Both the position numbers and the translations under genes were made by a program. Shown here in pieces: positions 1 through 8,863 of a DNA stretch of 64,000 nt. Position 1 is the stretch's first letter. The number at the start of each line of letters is the position of its first letter. A model generated the notes under the pieces. That model made no database searches, had not been told where the DNA came from, and saw only the letters and a list, made by a program, of their open reading frames with translations. The stretch comes from Anaeromonas sp052088025 (GTDB lineage: Bacteria > Bacillota > Clostridia > Tissierellales > SIT17): positions 1-64,000 of the forward strand of contig NZ_JBQCYD010000005.1 in assembly GCF_052088025.1 (NCBI RefSeq), given 5' to 3'.

Positions 1-24
1 TTATAATTTAGACATGATACAATG

Positions 25-942
25 TCAAGAATTATTAAAATTACTAAGTTTACATACATTTTCTAAGTTATATATTCTGCCATTAGCTTTTATTTGTTTT
101 AAATCATTCATTTTAAATTGCTTATTATATCTGTAAATATCAGATCCAATATCAAAATCTAAATCACTGATAAAGTTTCTATTGCTGAAAATAAAGTCAT
201 CTATTACAATTGGTTTTTTAATATTATAGTAGAGATTATTATATATGTTAAAAACCATGCTTTTTTCTTTCATGTTTTTTATAAAATTTATATTATTTTT
301 AAAGTTAATTATAATATCAAACCTTTTTATGTTATCTATGTTTTTTATTATGCCAAGAGATAAGCCTGTGTTTTGTAAAATTTCTTGAGATACTTCTAAG
401 GATTTATTTTTATTTTCTTTATATATATAAATATTTTTTATCTTAAATGGTATCTTTTCTATTAATTTTTTTAAATCATTTTTTTGGTCATATATAATTA
501 ATAGCTCTATTTCTTCTTGTGCTTTATAAAAATTCTTAACTATTTTTTTAATTACAAATGGTATAGTTTTTAATTTTACTTCTTTTGAATAATCATTTGG
601 CTTTAATATCATTTTTTCTAATAATTTGTTTTCTAAATAATGATTATAATCACCTTGAAATATTATTGAAGATATATTTTCGCTATATAAATCTTTTTTT
701 ATCACTTTTTCTAATTTTTCTATTAATTTTTCTTCAGATATATTCTTCATTGTAGATAATCCTATATTATAACCTATTGTATTATCTTTATATTCAATTT
801 CTGATAAAATTTTAGCTTCTTTTAATATATCAAATTTTTTTAATAATATATTAGGTATATATTTTTTGAGTTTTTCTTCTTTTAATTCTTCAATATACCT
901 ATCTTGATTTAGAATATATATAAATTTATTCAAATTAATCAA
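25..942 (-). CDS. Hypothetical protein, possible Rossmann-like C-terminal half
   Basis: I do not recognise this 305-residue protein. It is very rich in Ile, Lys and Asn and has no signal peptide or clear membrane segment. Residues about 145-230 alternate short hydrophobic strands (ELLIIYD, IKNIYIYK, FDIIINF) with helices, as in a degenerate nucleotide-binding fold, but no glycine-rich loop or catalytic motif is visible. It follows dusB by about 50 bases on the same strand and may be read with it. The start is unclear: the first TTG has almost no spacing from its only weak purine stretch, and a second TTG lies nine bases further in. Its bases are even more A/T-rich than its neighbours, which suggests weak selection or low expression. 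Confidence 0.6.
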   Translation of the reverse strand: MINLNKFIYILNQDRYIEELKEEKLKKYIPNILLKKFDILKEAKILSEIEYKDNTIGYNIGLSTMKNISEEKLIEKLEKVIKKDLYSENISSIIFQGDYNHYLENKLLEKMILKPNDYSKEVKLKTIPFVIKKIVKNFYKAQEEIELLIIYDQKNDLKKLIEKIPFKIKNIYIYKENKNKSLEVSQEILQNTGLSLGIIKNIDNIKRFDIIINFKNNINFIKNMKEKSMVFNIYNNLYYNIKKPIVIDDFIFSNRNFISDLDFDIGSDIYRYNKQFKMNDLKQIKANGRIYNLENVCKLSNFNNS

Positions 943-990
943 CTCTTACTAATATCTATTACAAAACATTATATGAGAGAACTTAATCAT

Positions 991-1938
991 CTATTCTATT
1001 TCATTTATATAGTTATTTAAGGTGTATATTATTTTTTCCTTACTATCTAATTCATTTAATTTACCACGAATACTAGAAGAATTGTGCATACCTTTTATAT
1101 ACCATCCTATATGTTTTCTAATTTCTTTCACTGCCACAGACTCACCTTTATGTTCAATTAATAATTTTAAATGCTTTATACACATATCAATTTTTTCTCC
1201 ATTGGTAGGTTCAGGTAGAAGTACTCCTTCATTTAATAATTTATCAACCCTATTAAAGATAAAAGGGTTACCTTGAGCTCCTCTGCCTATCATGACTCCA
1301 TCACAACCTGTATAGTCTATCATCTTTTTAGCATCTTGTGGAGAAAAAACATCTCCATTACCAAGTAAAGGAATATTAATAGCTTCTTTTACTTTTTTTA
1401 TAATATCCCAATCAGCACTTCCAGAGTAATATTCTTCTCTAGTTCTACCATGTATTGCGACCAAGCTAGCTCCACTTTCTTCTATTACTTTAGCTATCTC
1501 TACAGCATTTATATGTTCATCATCCCAGCCTTTTCGTATCTTTACCGTTACAGGTTTATTTGAAACTTTAACTACTTTTGATACTATTTGACCAACTAGT
1601 TTTGGATTTTTCATCAAAGCACTACCATCACCATTTTTTACTATTTTAGGTGTGGGACAGCCCATATTTATATCTAGTCTATCAAAATCATCTTTGTAAT
1701 TTAATTTTTCCTCTACCATCTTTGCCATTATATCTGGATCTGATCCAAATATTTGAAGCGATACTGGTCTTTCTTCTTTTTTGATTTTCATGAGATCTTT
1801 TGTGTTTTGATCTCCATAATATAATCCCTTTGCACTTACCATTTCAGTATATATAAGTCCTGCATTTTGTTCCTTACATAAAAGTCTAAATGATAAATCC
1901 GTAACTCCTGCCATTGGAGCTAGTGCTATTATTTTCAT
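991..1938 (-). CDS. dusB: tRNA-dihydrouridine synthase
   Basis: This FMN-dependent enzyme reduces uridine to dihydrouridine in the D-loop of tRNA in the cytoplasm. The 315 residues start with the family signature ALAPMAGVTD, followed by NMGCPTPKIVKNGDGSALM near residues 92-110, which holds the catalytic Cys. VAIHGRTREEYYSGSADW and GNGDVFSPQDA are typical of the FMN/tRNA binding face, and IGRGAQGNPFIF is the phosphate-binding loop. Length is normal for DusB. It lies about 55 bases after the coaX stop, beyond a strong terminator, so its expression is either read-through or from a local promoter. In B. subtilis the same gene (yacF) also lies downstream of coaX. Confidence 0.95.
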   Translation of the reverse strand: MKIIALAPMAGVTDLSFRLLCKEQNAGLIYTEMVSAKGLYYGDQNTKDLMKIKKEERPVSLQIFGSDPDIMAKMVEEKLNYKDDFDRLDINMGCPTPKIVKNGDGSALMKNPKLVGQIVSKVVKVSNKPVTVKIRKGWDDEHINAVEIAKVIEESGASLVAIHGRTREEYYSGSADWDIIKKVKEAINIPLLGNGDVFSPQDAKKMIDYTGCDGVMIGRGAQGNPFIFNRVDKLLNEGVLLPEPTNGEKIDMCIKHLKLLIEHKGESVAVKEIRKHIGWYIKGMHNSSSIRGKLNELDSKEKIIYTLNNYINEIE

Positions 1939-1954
1939 ATTTTCACCTATTTCT

Positions 1955-1990
1955 AAAAAAGTAAGACTTAAGCTTTCGCTAAAGTCTTAC
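1955..1990 (-). terminator. Intrinsic terminator after coaX
   Basis: A 13-bp stem (GTAAGACTT.AGC with GCT.AAGTCTTAC) is capped by a GAAA tetraloop and followed on the minus strand by six T's. It begins right after the coaX stop codon and would end the vitamin-cofactor transcript before dusB. Confidence 0.85.
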
Positions 1991-1992
1991 CT

Positions 1993-2760
1993 TTACTTAT
2001 TTATTTCATGAATTATTCTTAATCCTTCTAAAGTAAGGAGTTTGTCCACTTCATCTATACTTTCTGATTCTTCTGCTATGAGTGTAGATAAACCTCCTGT
2101 AGCTATGATTTTCGCATCTTTTAAGTTTAGCTCTTTTTTCATTCTATTAATTAAATAATCAACTAAACCTACATATCCATATATTATACCTGACTGCATG
2201 CTACTTACAGTATTTCTACATATTACTTTATCAGGTTTGGAAAGTTCTACCTTAGGTAGTTTTGCCGCTCTTAGAAATAATGCCTCTGATGAAATCTTTA
2301 TTCCAGGTGAAATAACACCACCTAGATAATCTCCATTTTCAGATACTGTACAAAATGTAGTTGCAGTACCAAAGTCAACTATTATAACAGGTCCACCATA
2401 CTTTTTATATGCTGCAACTGCATTTACTATTCTATCTGCTCCTACTTCTTTTGGATTGTCATATATAATGTTCATTCCAGTTTTTATTCCAGGTCCAACT
2501 ATCAATGCTTCTTTATCGCAATATTTTATACTCATAGCTTGTAATGAATACATAAGTGGTGGTACTACAGAAGATATAATTACAGATTCTACCTCTGTTA
2601 ATTTGTATCCATTATAGCTAAATAATCTATCTATAAGCATTCCATATTCATCTGATGTTTTATTTTTATCTGTAGAAATTCTCAAATCTTTTAAAAGATC
2701 TTCCCCTTGATATATGCCAAGAGCTATGTTTGTATTGCCTACATCTATTACTAAAATCAA
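1993..2760 (-). CDS. coaX: Type III pantothenate kinase
   Basis: CoaX phosphorylates pantothenate, the first step of coenzyme A synthesis, using ATP and a monovalent cation. The 255 residues begin with MILVIDVGNTN, the P-loop-like phosphate motif of the ASKHA fold. GADRIVNAVAAYKKYGGP (near 107-124) carries the catalytic Asp and pantothenate-binding Arg, and VDFGTATTF is the second phosphate motif. Length is typical. It follows the membrane gene at 2777 by 16 bases, so a kinase and a probable vitamin transporter subunit are co-transcribed. In B. subtilis coaX is next to ftsH, whereas here about 12 kb of propionate genes separate them. Confidence 0.95.
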   Translation of the reverse strand: MILVIDVGNTNIALGIYQGEDLLKDLRISTDKNKTSDEYGMLIDRLFSYNGYKLTEVESVIISSVVPPLMYSLQAMSIKYCDKEALIVGPGIKTGMNIIYDNPKEVGADRIVNAVAAYKKYGGPVIIVDFGTATTFCTVSENGDYLGGVISPGIKISSEALFLRAAKLPKVELSKPDKVICRNTVSSMQSGIIYGYVGLVDYLINRMKKELNLKDAKIIATGGLSTLIAEESESIDEVDKLLTLEGLRIIHEINK

Positions 2761-2776
2761 ATTTTCACCTTCTTAT

Positions 2777-3550
2777 CTACGCTTTTTTCTTAAGTCCTAT
2801 TACTACCCCACTTACTATTATCATCGCAACTATAACTTCCGGTATTCCATTTGCAATTCCAAGTGTAAGTATTGCCTTTCCAACAAGTTGTGTATCTCCA
2901 CCAATCAACTTTACAAATCTCTCCCCATAAAATATATATATCATAAATAAAACACCTAAGGTATTTGTAAGGGTTCCTACTACAGATGCCATTATTATTT
3001 CAACTGCATTTTCCTTGAATTTCTTGTATGAAAAATATCCTATTAGAATAGTTAATAATATCAAAATAAATTTAAATATTATTGATATATTAAAGATATC
3101 TTCTGCAAGCTTCAAACTATTATATAAATCATATGATAAATATAAAAGTGTTGATACCCACATTAGACCAAGTAAAACTACAGAAGACTTTTTGCCTAGT
3201 CTTTTAAATAAGGTATAAGAATAATATGCAGTTATTCCTATTAATATCCTTGGTAGTACGGATACTAAAGGATTGTAAAATAGTGGTGATAATACTGTAG
3301 GAGCTGTTATGGCTCTTATTATACTAAATATACCAAAAATAAGCCCTACTAAAGCTCCAACTACCGGTCCTTCTATTATAGCTCCAATTATAACAGGAAT
3401 ATGCATTATGGTAGCATTTGCGGGACCTATTGGTATGAATCCTAAAGGTGTAAGTCCAAGTATTGCTGAAATTCCACCAAGCATACCAATAATAGTCAAT
3501 TTTCTTGTAGACATTGACTTTTTGTTCTTGTTTTTCTTTTTATTTGACAT
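2777..3550 (-). CDS. ECF transporter substrate-binding (S) component, likely pantothenate
   Basis: This 257-residue membrane protein has about six hydrophobic segments after a lysine-rich N-terminus. The stretch from about residue 18, with GIxAILGLTPLGFIPIGP and HIPVIIGAIIEGPVVGAL, is typical of S components of energy-coupling-factor vitamin importers, which recruit a shared EcfA/EcfT module encoded elsewhere. The substrate cannot be read from sequence. Co-transcription with pantothenate kinase makes pantothenate most likely, and biotin is a weaker alternative because birA lies directly upstream. It has its own promoter candidate (3621-3649) and a GGAGGGG ribosome-binding site. Confidence 0.8.
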   Translation of the reverse strand: MSNKKKNKNKKSMSTRKLTIIGMLGGISAILGLTPLGFIPIGPANATIMHIPVIIGAIIEGPVVGALVGLIFGIFSIIRAITAPTVLSPLFYNPLVSVLPRILIGITAYYSYTLFKRLGKKSSVVLLGLMWVSTLLYLSYDLYNSLKLAEDIFNISIIFKFILILLTILIGYFSYKKFKENAVEIIMASVVGTLTNTLGVLFMIYIFYGERFVKLIGGDTQLVGKAILTLGIANGIPEVIVAMIIVSGVVIGLKKKA

Positions 3551-3620
3551 TTTTTCCCCTCCGCTCTAGTTCTTTTTAAAGATACTAGTCGTATTATTTA
3601 TAGGTTACTGACTACAAACC

Positions 3621-3649
3621 ATTTTAGCAGTTTTTATATCATTTTTCAA
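3621..3649 (-). promoter_or_regulatory. Sigma-A-type promoter for the S component and coaX
   Basis: The minus strand shows TTGAAA, a 17-base spacer and TAAAAT upstream of the gene at 2777-3550. Transcription would start near 3614, inside an imperfect dyad at 3603-3620 that could be an operator or a leader hairpin. Confidence 0.55.
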
Positions 3650-3670
3650 ATAAAATTTTACTAACTTTCT

Positions 3671-4654
3671 TTAAACATAATCATTCAAACCTCTAATAGA
3701 AATTTCTCCTGAAATAATTCTTTTAATTTTGCCAAATTCATCTTCTATTATAAGCCTTCCTTCACTATCTATATCTACAGCTTTTACTTTTTTTGTTTCA
3801 TTGACATTTATAAGTCTTACCGTTTTTCCTAGTAATGCTGATTTACGTCTACAAATTTCAAGTGATTTTCCCATGGATTTACTATTTAAAAAGTCTTCAT
3901 ATAGATATTCAAATTCATTTAATATATTTTTTACAAGATTTGCCCTATCAATAAATATTTTGGATTCAATTTTTAATGAAGTCGCTATATCTTTTATATC
4001 AGGTGATAAATCTTTTTCTTCTAAATTAACATTTATTCCTATTCCTATAACTATAAAATTAATTTTATCTATTTCACCATTCATTTCTGTTAATATTCCA
4101 CATACCTTTTTCTTGTTAATGACTATATCATTTGGCCATTTTATTTTATTTTCAATATTAATATCATCTAAAACTTTTGATACTGCTGCTGCTGCGATTT
4201 GGGTGATTTTTGGAGCTTCTTCAGGTGCTATTTCTGGTTTTAATATGATAGACATCCATATTCCCTTATATTTAGGGGAAATCCAATTCCTTCCCAGTCT
4301 TCCTTTACCCATAGTTTGTTCTTCTGATATAATAACTGATTCTTTATTTTCATTCATTGCTAAATTTTTAGCTTTTTTATTGGTAGAGTCTATAGAATTA
4401 TAATAATAAATATCTCTTCCAATATACTTTGTAGTAAGTGATTTTTTTATCTTATCAATATCTAATATGTCAGGAGATGAAACTAGTCTATATCCTTTTC
4501 TTGATGCAGATTCTATTATATATCCTTCTTCTCTAAGCTTTGAAATATATTTCCATATGGACGTTCTAGAGACATTTAGCATTTCACTAATTACTTCTCC
4601 TGATATATATTCATTTTTATTTTCTTTTAGTACTTCTATAATTTTATTTTTCAT
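3671..4654 (-). CDS. birA: Bifunctional biotin-protein ligase / biotin operon repressor
   Basis: BirA makes biotinyl-5'-AMP and transfers biotin to a lysine of carrier proteins. With its DNA-binding domain it also represses biotin genes. The 327 residues have an N-terminal winged helix (about 1-60; ISGEVISEMLNVSRTSIWKYISKLREEGY), then the catalytic core with GKGRLGRNW (biotin/ATP loop), KWPNDI, CGIL and GIGINVN, and a C-terminal SH3-like domain. The obvious local substrate is the carrier protein MmdC (8864-9271), which has the EAMKM motif. The gene starts 20 bases before the YtxH gene ends. Both domains look intact. Confidence 0.95.
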   Translation of the reverse strand: MKNKIIEVLKENKNEYISGEVISEMLNVSRTSIWKYISKLREEGYIIESASRKGYRLVSSPDILDIDKIKKSLTTKYIGRDIYYYNSIDSTNKKAKNLAMNENKESVIISEEQTMGKGRLGRNWISPKYKGIWMSIILKPEIAPEEAPKITQIAAAAVSKVLDDINIENKIKWPNDIVINKKKVCGILTEMNGEIDKINFIVIGIGINVNLEEKDLSPDIKDIATSLKIESKIFIDRANLVKNILNEFEYLYEDFLNSKSMGKSLEICRRKSALLGKTVRLINVNETKKVKAVDIDSEGRLIIEDEFGKIKRIISGEISIRGLNDYV

Positions 4655-4674
4655 ATATTTCCCCTAATAATATA

Positions 4675-4959
4675 TTAATCTAAATCTATATCATCAATAT
4701 ATTTCTCATTTACATATACCTTACCATCTTTTGATATATCTTCATTTTCTACATTAATATAGTTTGTATTTTCTTCAGTTTTTATATTTTCTGCTAAATC
4801 TTTTAATTTATCAGATGCTTTTAATAAATTAGTTTTTAATTTTTCTCTGTTCTCTTTTCCTGTTTCAGGCGATAATAATAAAGCTGCTCCAGCTCCTATA
4901 ATTAATCCAAGGGTTATACCTTTAACTCCATTACTATTTTCCTTGCTCATAAAATTCAT
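4675..4959 (-). CDS. YtxH domain-containing protein
   Basis: This 94-residue protein has one glycine/alanine-rich hydrophobic segment (GITLGLIIGAGAALLLSPETGKENR, about 16-40) followed by a charged helix. That is the YtxH arrangement, in which the SPxTGxExR motif closes the membrane segment. B. subtilis YtxH is a general-stress protein of unknown biochemical role. It sits upstream of birA with a small gap and a GGAGAG ribosome-binding site, and could be the first gene of the birA transcript. Confidence 0.8.
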   Translation of the reverse strand: MNFMSKENSNGVKGITLGLIIGAGAALLLSPETGKENREKLKTNLLKASDKLKDLAENIKTEENTNYINVENEDISKDGKVYVNEKYIDDIDLD

Positions 4960-5030
4960 CTCTCCTTTTATTTATTATATCATTTAATATACCCTAAAAT
5001 ACAAGAATAATATAAAAAGAAAAAAAGGGA

Positions 5031-6218
5031 TTAAATAATCCCTTTTTCTTTTAATGCCTCTACCTCTTCTTTACTTAAGTTTAAATACTCTTTTAATACC
5101 TCTTCATTGTGTTCTCCAAGAAGTGGTGCAGGTGTTTTTATTTCACCTTGAGTTTCACTCATTTTAATTGGTACTCCAGGAACTTTAGTTTTACCTGCTT
5201 TCTTGTGGTTAACTTCTACTATCATTTCTCTTTCTAATACTTGAGGATCGTTTACTACATCTTCAATATCATTTATAGGTCCATTAGGTATACCTGCTTT
5301 AGTTAAAGTTTCATACCACTGTTGTGTAGTTTTAAGTTTGAACTTTTCTGCAAGTAATGGTCTCATTTCATCATAATTTTCTCCTCTAAGAGGATTCGTC
5401 TTAAATCTTGCGTCTTCTATAAGTTCTGAAAGCTCTAATTCATTACATAATTTTGCCCACAATGCATCATTTCCTGCTGCAACCATGATTTCACCATCTT
5501 TAGTGTCAAATGGCTCAAATGGGAATATGGAATTGTGTACATTACCTGCTGGTTTAGGTGACTCTCCATTTACAAAATATCTTGCAATAGCATTTTCAAG
5601 TATTGCTACTTGACCATCAAGCATTGCTACATCTACTTTTTGTCCTTTTCCAGTTTCATTTCTATAATTTAAAGCTGCAAGGATTCCTATTGAAGTGAAT
5701 AAGCCTGCAGTTATATCTCCTATAGAAGGGCCTACTCTTACAGGTTTACCACCTTTTTCTCCTGTGATGCTCATTATTCCACCCATGGCTTGAACTATAG
5801 CATCATATGCAGGTCTTGTGCTATATGGTCCAGTGTGACCGAATCCAGATGCTGCTGCATATATTAATTTGGGATTAACTTCTTTTAATTTTTCATATCC
5901 AAGTCCTAATTTCTCCATAGTACCAGGTCTATAGTTTTCTACTACTATATCTACCTGTTTTACCATTTCTAAAAACATCTTTTTTGTTTCATCCTTTTTC
6001 AAATTCATTGTAATACTTTTCTTGTTTCTATTAAGACTCATAAAGTATGCACTCTCACCATTTTCATATGGGCCAAAAGCTCTAGAGTCATCTCCCACTC
6101 CTGGTCTTTCTATTTTTATGATTTCCGCTCCCATATCTCCCAATATCATAGTAGCATATGGTCCTGCAAGTACTCTTGTTAAATCTAAAACCTTAATGTT
6201 TTCTAATGCTTGTGCCAT
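5031..6218 (-). CDS. Family III (CaiB/BaiF) CoA-transferase
   Basis: Family III enzymes move CoA between carboxylic acids through an aspartyl-CoA thioester. The 395 residues show the family start LDLTRVLAGPYATMILGDMGAEIIKIERPG, the CoA-binding SLNRNKKSI, and VGPSIGDITAG with the catalytic Asp at about residue 168. AMLDGQVAILE and the C-terminal VPGVPIKMSETQG and LGEHNEEVL are also standard. It is the last gene of the propionate block, after the broken MatC-like carrier, so its acid is probably a dicarboxylate or short acid handled there (succinate, propionate or methylmalonate). The substrate cannot be fixed from sequence. A second, unrelated CoA-transferase is at the head of the same block. 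Confidence 0.9.
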   Translation of the reverse strand: MAQALENIKVLDLTRVLAGPYATMILGDMGAEIIKIERPGVGDDSRAFGPYENGESAYFMSLNRNKKSITMNLKKDETKKMFLEMVKQVDIVVENYRPGTMEKLGLGYEKLKEVNPKLIYAAASGFGHTGPYSTRPAYDAIVQAMGGIMSITGEKGGKPVRVGPSIGDITAGLFTSIGILAALNYRNETGKGQKVDVAMLDGQVAILENAIARYFVNGESPKPAGNVHNSIFPFEPFDTKDGEIMVAAGNDALWAKLCNELELSELIEDARFKTNPLRGENYDEMRPLLAEKFKLKTTQQWYETLTKAGIPNGPINDIEDVVNDPQVLEREMIVEVNHKKAGKTKVPGVPIKMSETQGEIKTPAPLLGEHNEEVLKEYLNLSKEEVEALKEKGII

Positions 6219-6318
6219 AAATATACCTCCTATGTTTTTTATATTAAAACTAGAACACTATAATCTATTATAATATTCTAGCTCTCATATTTATATATTA
6301 TATTATTATGTTATATAT

Positions 6319-7577
6319 TTACCCTATTATACCTATTAATATCAACAATGCTCCAAACACAACTCCACCAAATCCTAAAATCAATAATTGTCCAAATAAT
6401 TTTTGTTTATCTTCATTTTCTGGTGCATTTGCCATTGCAAGTGCTCCAAGGGTTGATATAGGTGAATTAGTTACAAGATGAGCTCCAAGAATTATTGCTG
6501 TTATTAAAGTAGGTCCTGTTACACCATCTAAGTTCTCTACCGCCCTGGTACTGTTGTTATAAGTGTCGGCATAACAACTCCAGATGCAGATGAAACTGCT
6601 GACATAAGCCCTGATATTATTGCTATTATAGGTCCTGCTGTAGTTGAATTCATAAATGTAGATAAACCATCAGTTAAATAATCTATTCCCCCAGCTACAG
6701 TAACCACATTTACAAGCACTCCAACACCAGTTACAAGCAGTAAAGTGCCCCATGGTATTGCTGCAATTGCTTTGTTTTGATCTGCTGCCTTTAAAAGAAG
6801 TAGTATAACTCCTCCAACGAATGCCGCAAATCCGATATGTGCTTGAAATCCAATTATAGCCACAACCACAAGTGCTATTACAACTAATGTTGTTTTTTGA
6901 ACTTTATCAAATGGTGCTGGTTTTACTTTATCAGTAGATTGATCTTTTTTAAGTTTAAATCCACCTAATGCTATATATAAAACTGCAGCAAGTATTACTT
7001 GTGCTATTATCATATTAATAAATACATGCATAGAAGTGTCATAACCTGCTGCTTGAGCAAGTTGCGTTCCAATTATTCCAGTTGGAGCAATTGGCGAAAG
7101 TCCACCTGCATTAGAACCTGCTATTACCATTGCTGCCATAAGTAATGAACTTATATCTTCTTCATTGCCTACTGCCATAGCTATAGGAAGTACCAGTGCA
7201 CAAACTGCAATATTACCAGGTCCTATTGCTGCTAATACAAGTGAGAACACAAAGAATAATAAAGGAATTAATTTTCTATTTCCCTTAGCTAGATGAGATG
7301 ATTTACGTGCTAATAATTCTAAAGTACCGTTTACCCTTGCTATACTAAATAAAAATGTCATCCCAACTAAGATAAGAAATAAACTAGTGGAAAAACCAGC
7401 TATCAAAGGTTTTCCTTTTGCAGCTGCTCCCGACATTAATCCCATATCTTCTGTCATTACAAAAAAACCTAATATATATGCAAATGCAATACTTACAAGG
7501 CCAGTGTTGACCCCTCTTTTAAAACCTATAAAGATAGCTAAAATTAAGATGAGTAATGATACTAAACCTAAACCCAT
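6319..7577 (-). pseudogene. MatC-like dicarboxylate/malonate carrier, frameshifted near its C-terminus
   Basis: The first 346 codons encode a hydrophobic carrier resembling MatC (malonate/dicarboxylate carrier, SLC13-like), with FGxGNIAVCALV-type and GLSPIAPTGIIG segments. The frame then ends in TAG at 6537-6539. The rest of the protein continues in another frame from about 6541 to a TAA at 6319-6321, giving ENLDGVTGPTLITA, HLVTNSPISTLGALAMA and a last membrane segment. One extra G in the GGG near 6541-6545 would restore a single protein of about 419 residues. No standard slippery heptamer is present, so this is either a real loss or a sequence error. The start is taken as ATG at 7577, nine bases after GGAGG, not the TTG six bases earlier. 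It probably brought succinate or a related diacid to the operon. Confidence 0.85.
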
Positions 7578-7639
7578 ATGCAACTTCCTCCTTTTTTTTA
7601 AAACCTAACAATCAATTCAAGAATATTCAAAATTCTTTG

Positions 7640-7681
7640 ATTCAAGTTCCCCACTACTAATTAGTAGTGGGGAACTTGAAT
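7640..7681. repeat. 42-bp perfect palindrome between mmdB and the MatC-like gene
   Basis: Two 21-base arms (ATTCAAGTTCCCC... and its exact complement) meet without a spacer at 7660/7661. The G/C-rich part, TTCCCCACTACT, is unusual in this A/T-rich sequence. No T-run follows on either strand, so it is not a normal terminator. In RNA it would form a very stable hairpin that could protect the upstream decarboxylase message or lower expression of the two downstream genes. Confidence 0.85.
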
Positions 7682-7701
7682 ATTTAATTTTAATTGTTTA
7701 T

Positions 7702-8832
7702 TTAACCAAAGAACATTAATAATAATCCTGCTGCTACTGCTGAACCTATAACTCCTGCTACGTTTGGTCCCATGGCATGCATTAATAAGAAGTTTGAAGG
7801 ATTTTCCTTTTGTCCAACTTTTTGAGCAACCCTTGCAGCCATTGGTACTGCTGAAACTCCTGCTGCTCCAATTAAAGGATTAATCTTTCCTCCACTTAAT
7901 TTGTACATTAATCTTCCAAATAATACTCCTGTTGCAGTTCCTACTGCAAATGCAATAAGTCCTAATGCTATTATACTTAATGTTTGTGTTGTTAAAAATA
8001 ATTCAGCCTTTGCTTTTGCTCCAACTGTTATTCCAAGTAGTATAGTCACTATATACATTAAAGAGTTTTGAGTAGTTTCTGTAAGCTTAGGAACTACTGC
8101 TGATTCTCTTATTAGGTTACCTAACATAAGCATTCCTATTAATGCTGCTGCAGAAGGTAATAATAATATTGTAAATAAAGAAACTATAATAGGGAATAAT
8201 ATTTTTTCAGTTTTTGATACATGTCTTAATTGTTCCATTTTTACTTGTCTTTGTTCTTTTGTAGTTAATGCTTTCATTATCGGCGGTTGAATTATAGGTA
8301 CTAAGGCCATATATGAATATGCTGCTATAGCTATAGGTCCTAATAAATCTGGTGCCAGTTTAGATGTTAAAAACAATGCTGTAGGTCCGTCTGCTCCACC
8401 TATAATTGCAGTAGAAGCTGCTTCAGCACCTGTAAAGCTAACAAATGGAACAAATTCATCTAACAATATTGCCCCAATGAAAGTGAAAAATATTCCAAAT
8501 TGAGCTGCTGCACCTAATAATACACTTTTAGGATTAGCTATTAATGGACCAAAGTCCGTTCCTGCTCCTACACATAAAAATATTAGTGGAGGATATATAC
8601 CTAACTCAGTTCCTTGGTATATGTAATACAATAGGCCACCTTCATCCATAAGGCCTGCAAGGGGCATATTAACTAGCAGCATACCAAATGCTATTGGTAT
8701 TAGCAAGTAAGGCTCATAGCCTTTTTTAATAGCTAAGTATAAGAATACTAGTGCTATTACAATCATTATTATCTGTTGAAAGCTAATGGCAGAAAAGCCA
8801 GTGCTGTTCCAAAATTCTATTAAAATATCCAT
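7702..8832 (-). CDS. mmdB: Na+-translocating decarboxylase beta subunit
   Basis: This 376-residue integral membrane protein of about ten segments belongs to the OadB/MmdB/GcdB family. It decarboxylates carboxybiotin and exports Na+. The diagnostic GGADGPTALF (near residue 145) contains the Asp needed for Na+ and proton handling in this family. GAGTDFGPLIANPK and the C-terminal NFLLMHAMGPNVAGVIGSAVAAG are also conserved. It follows the carrier protein MmdC by about 30 bases. Together with MmdA, MmdC and MmdD it makes a complete four-subunit pump. Confidence 0.95.
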   Translation of the reverse strand: MDILIEFWNSTGFSAISFQQIIMIVIALVFLYLAIKKGYEPYLLIPIAFGMLLVNMPLAGLMDEGGLLYYIYQGTELGIYPPLIFLCVGAGTDFGPLIANPKSVLLGAAAQFGIFFTFIGAILLDEFVPFVSFTGAEAASTAIIGGADGPTALFLTSKLAPDLLGPIAIAAYSYMALVPIIQPPIMKALTTKEQRQVKMEQLRHVSKTEKILFPIIVSLFTILLLPSAAALIGMLMLGNLIRESAVVPKLTETTQNSLMYIVTILLGITVGAKAKAELFLTTQTLSIIALGLIAFAVGTATGVLFGRLMYKLSGGKINPLIGAAGVSAVPMAARVAQKVGQKENPSNFLLMHAMGPNVAGVIGSAVAAGLLLMFFG

Positions 8833-8863
8833 CTAGAGTTCCCTTCCTTTCTCAATTAGTAAA

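Noticed and set aside
3729..4403. Plus-strand open frame of 224 codons opposite birA
   Set aside because: It is a shadow of birA, with no ribosome-binding site and low-complexity Ser/Phe/Ile composition. The same holds for the other antisense frames over intact genes, e.g. 24280-24594, 32204-32686 and 46689-47006.
6537..6560. Programmed -1 frameshift in the MatC-like gene
   Set aside because: The codons at the joint do not form an X XXY YYZ heptamer and no clear stimulating stem follows at the right spacing. A one-base loss is simpler.
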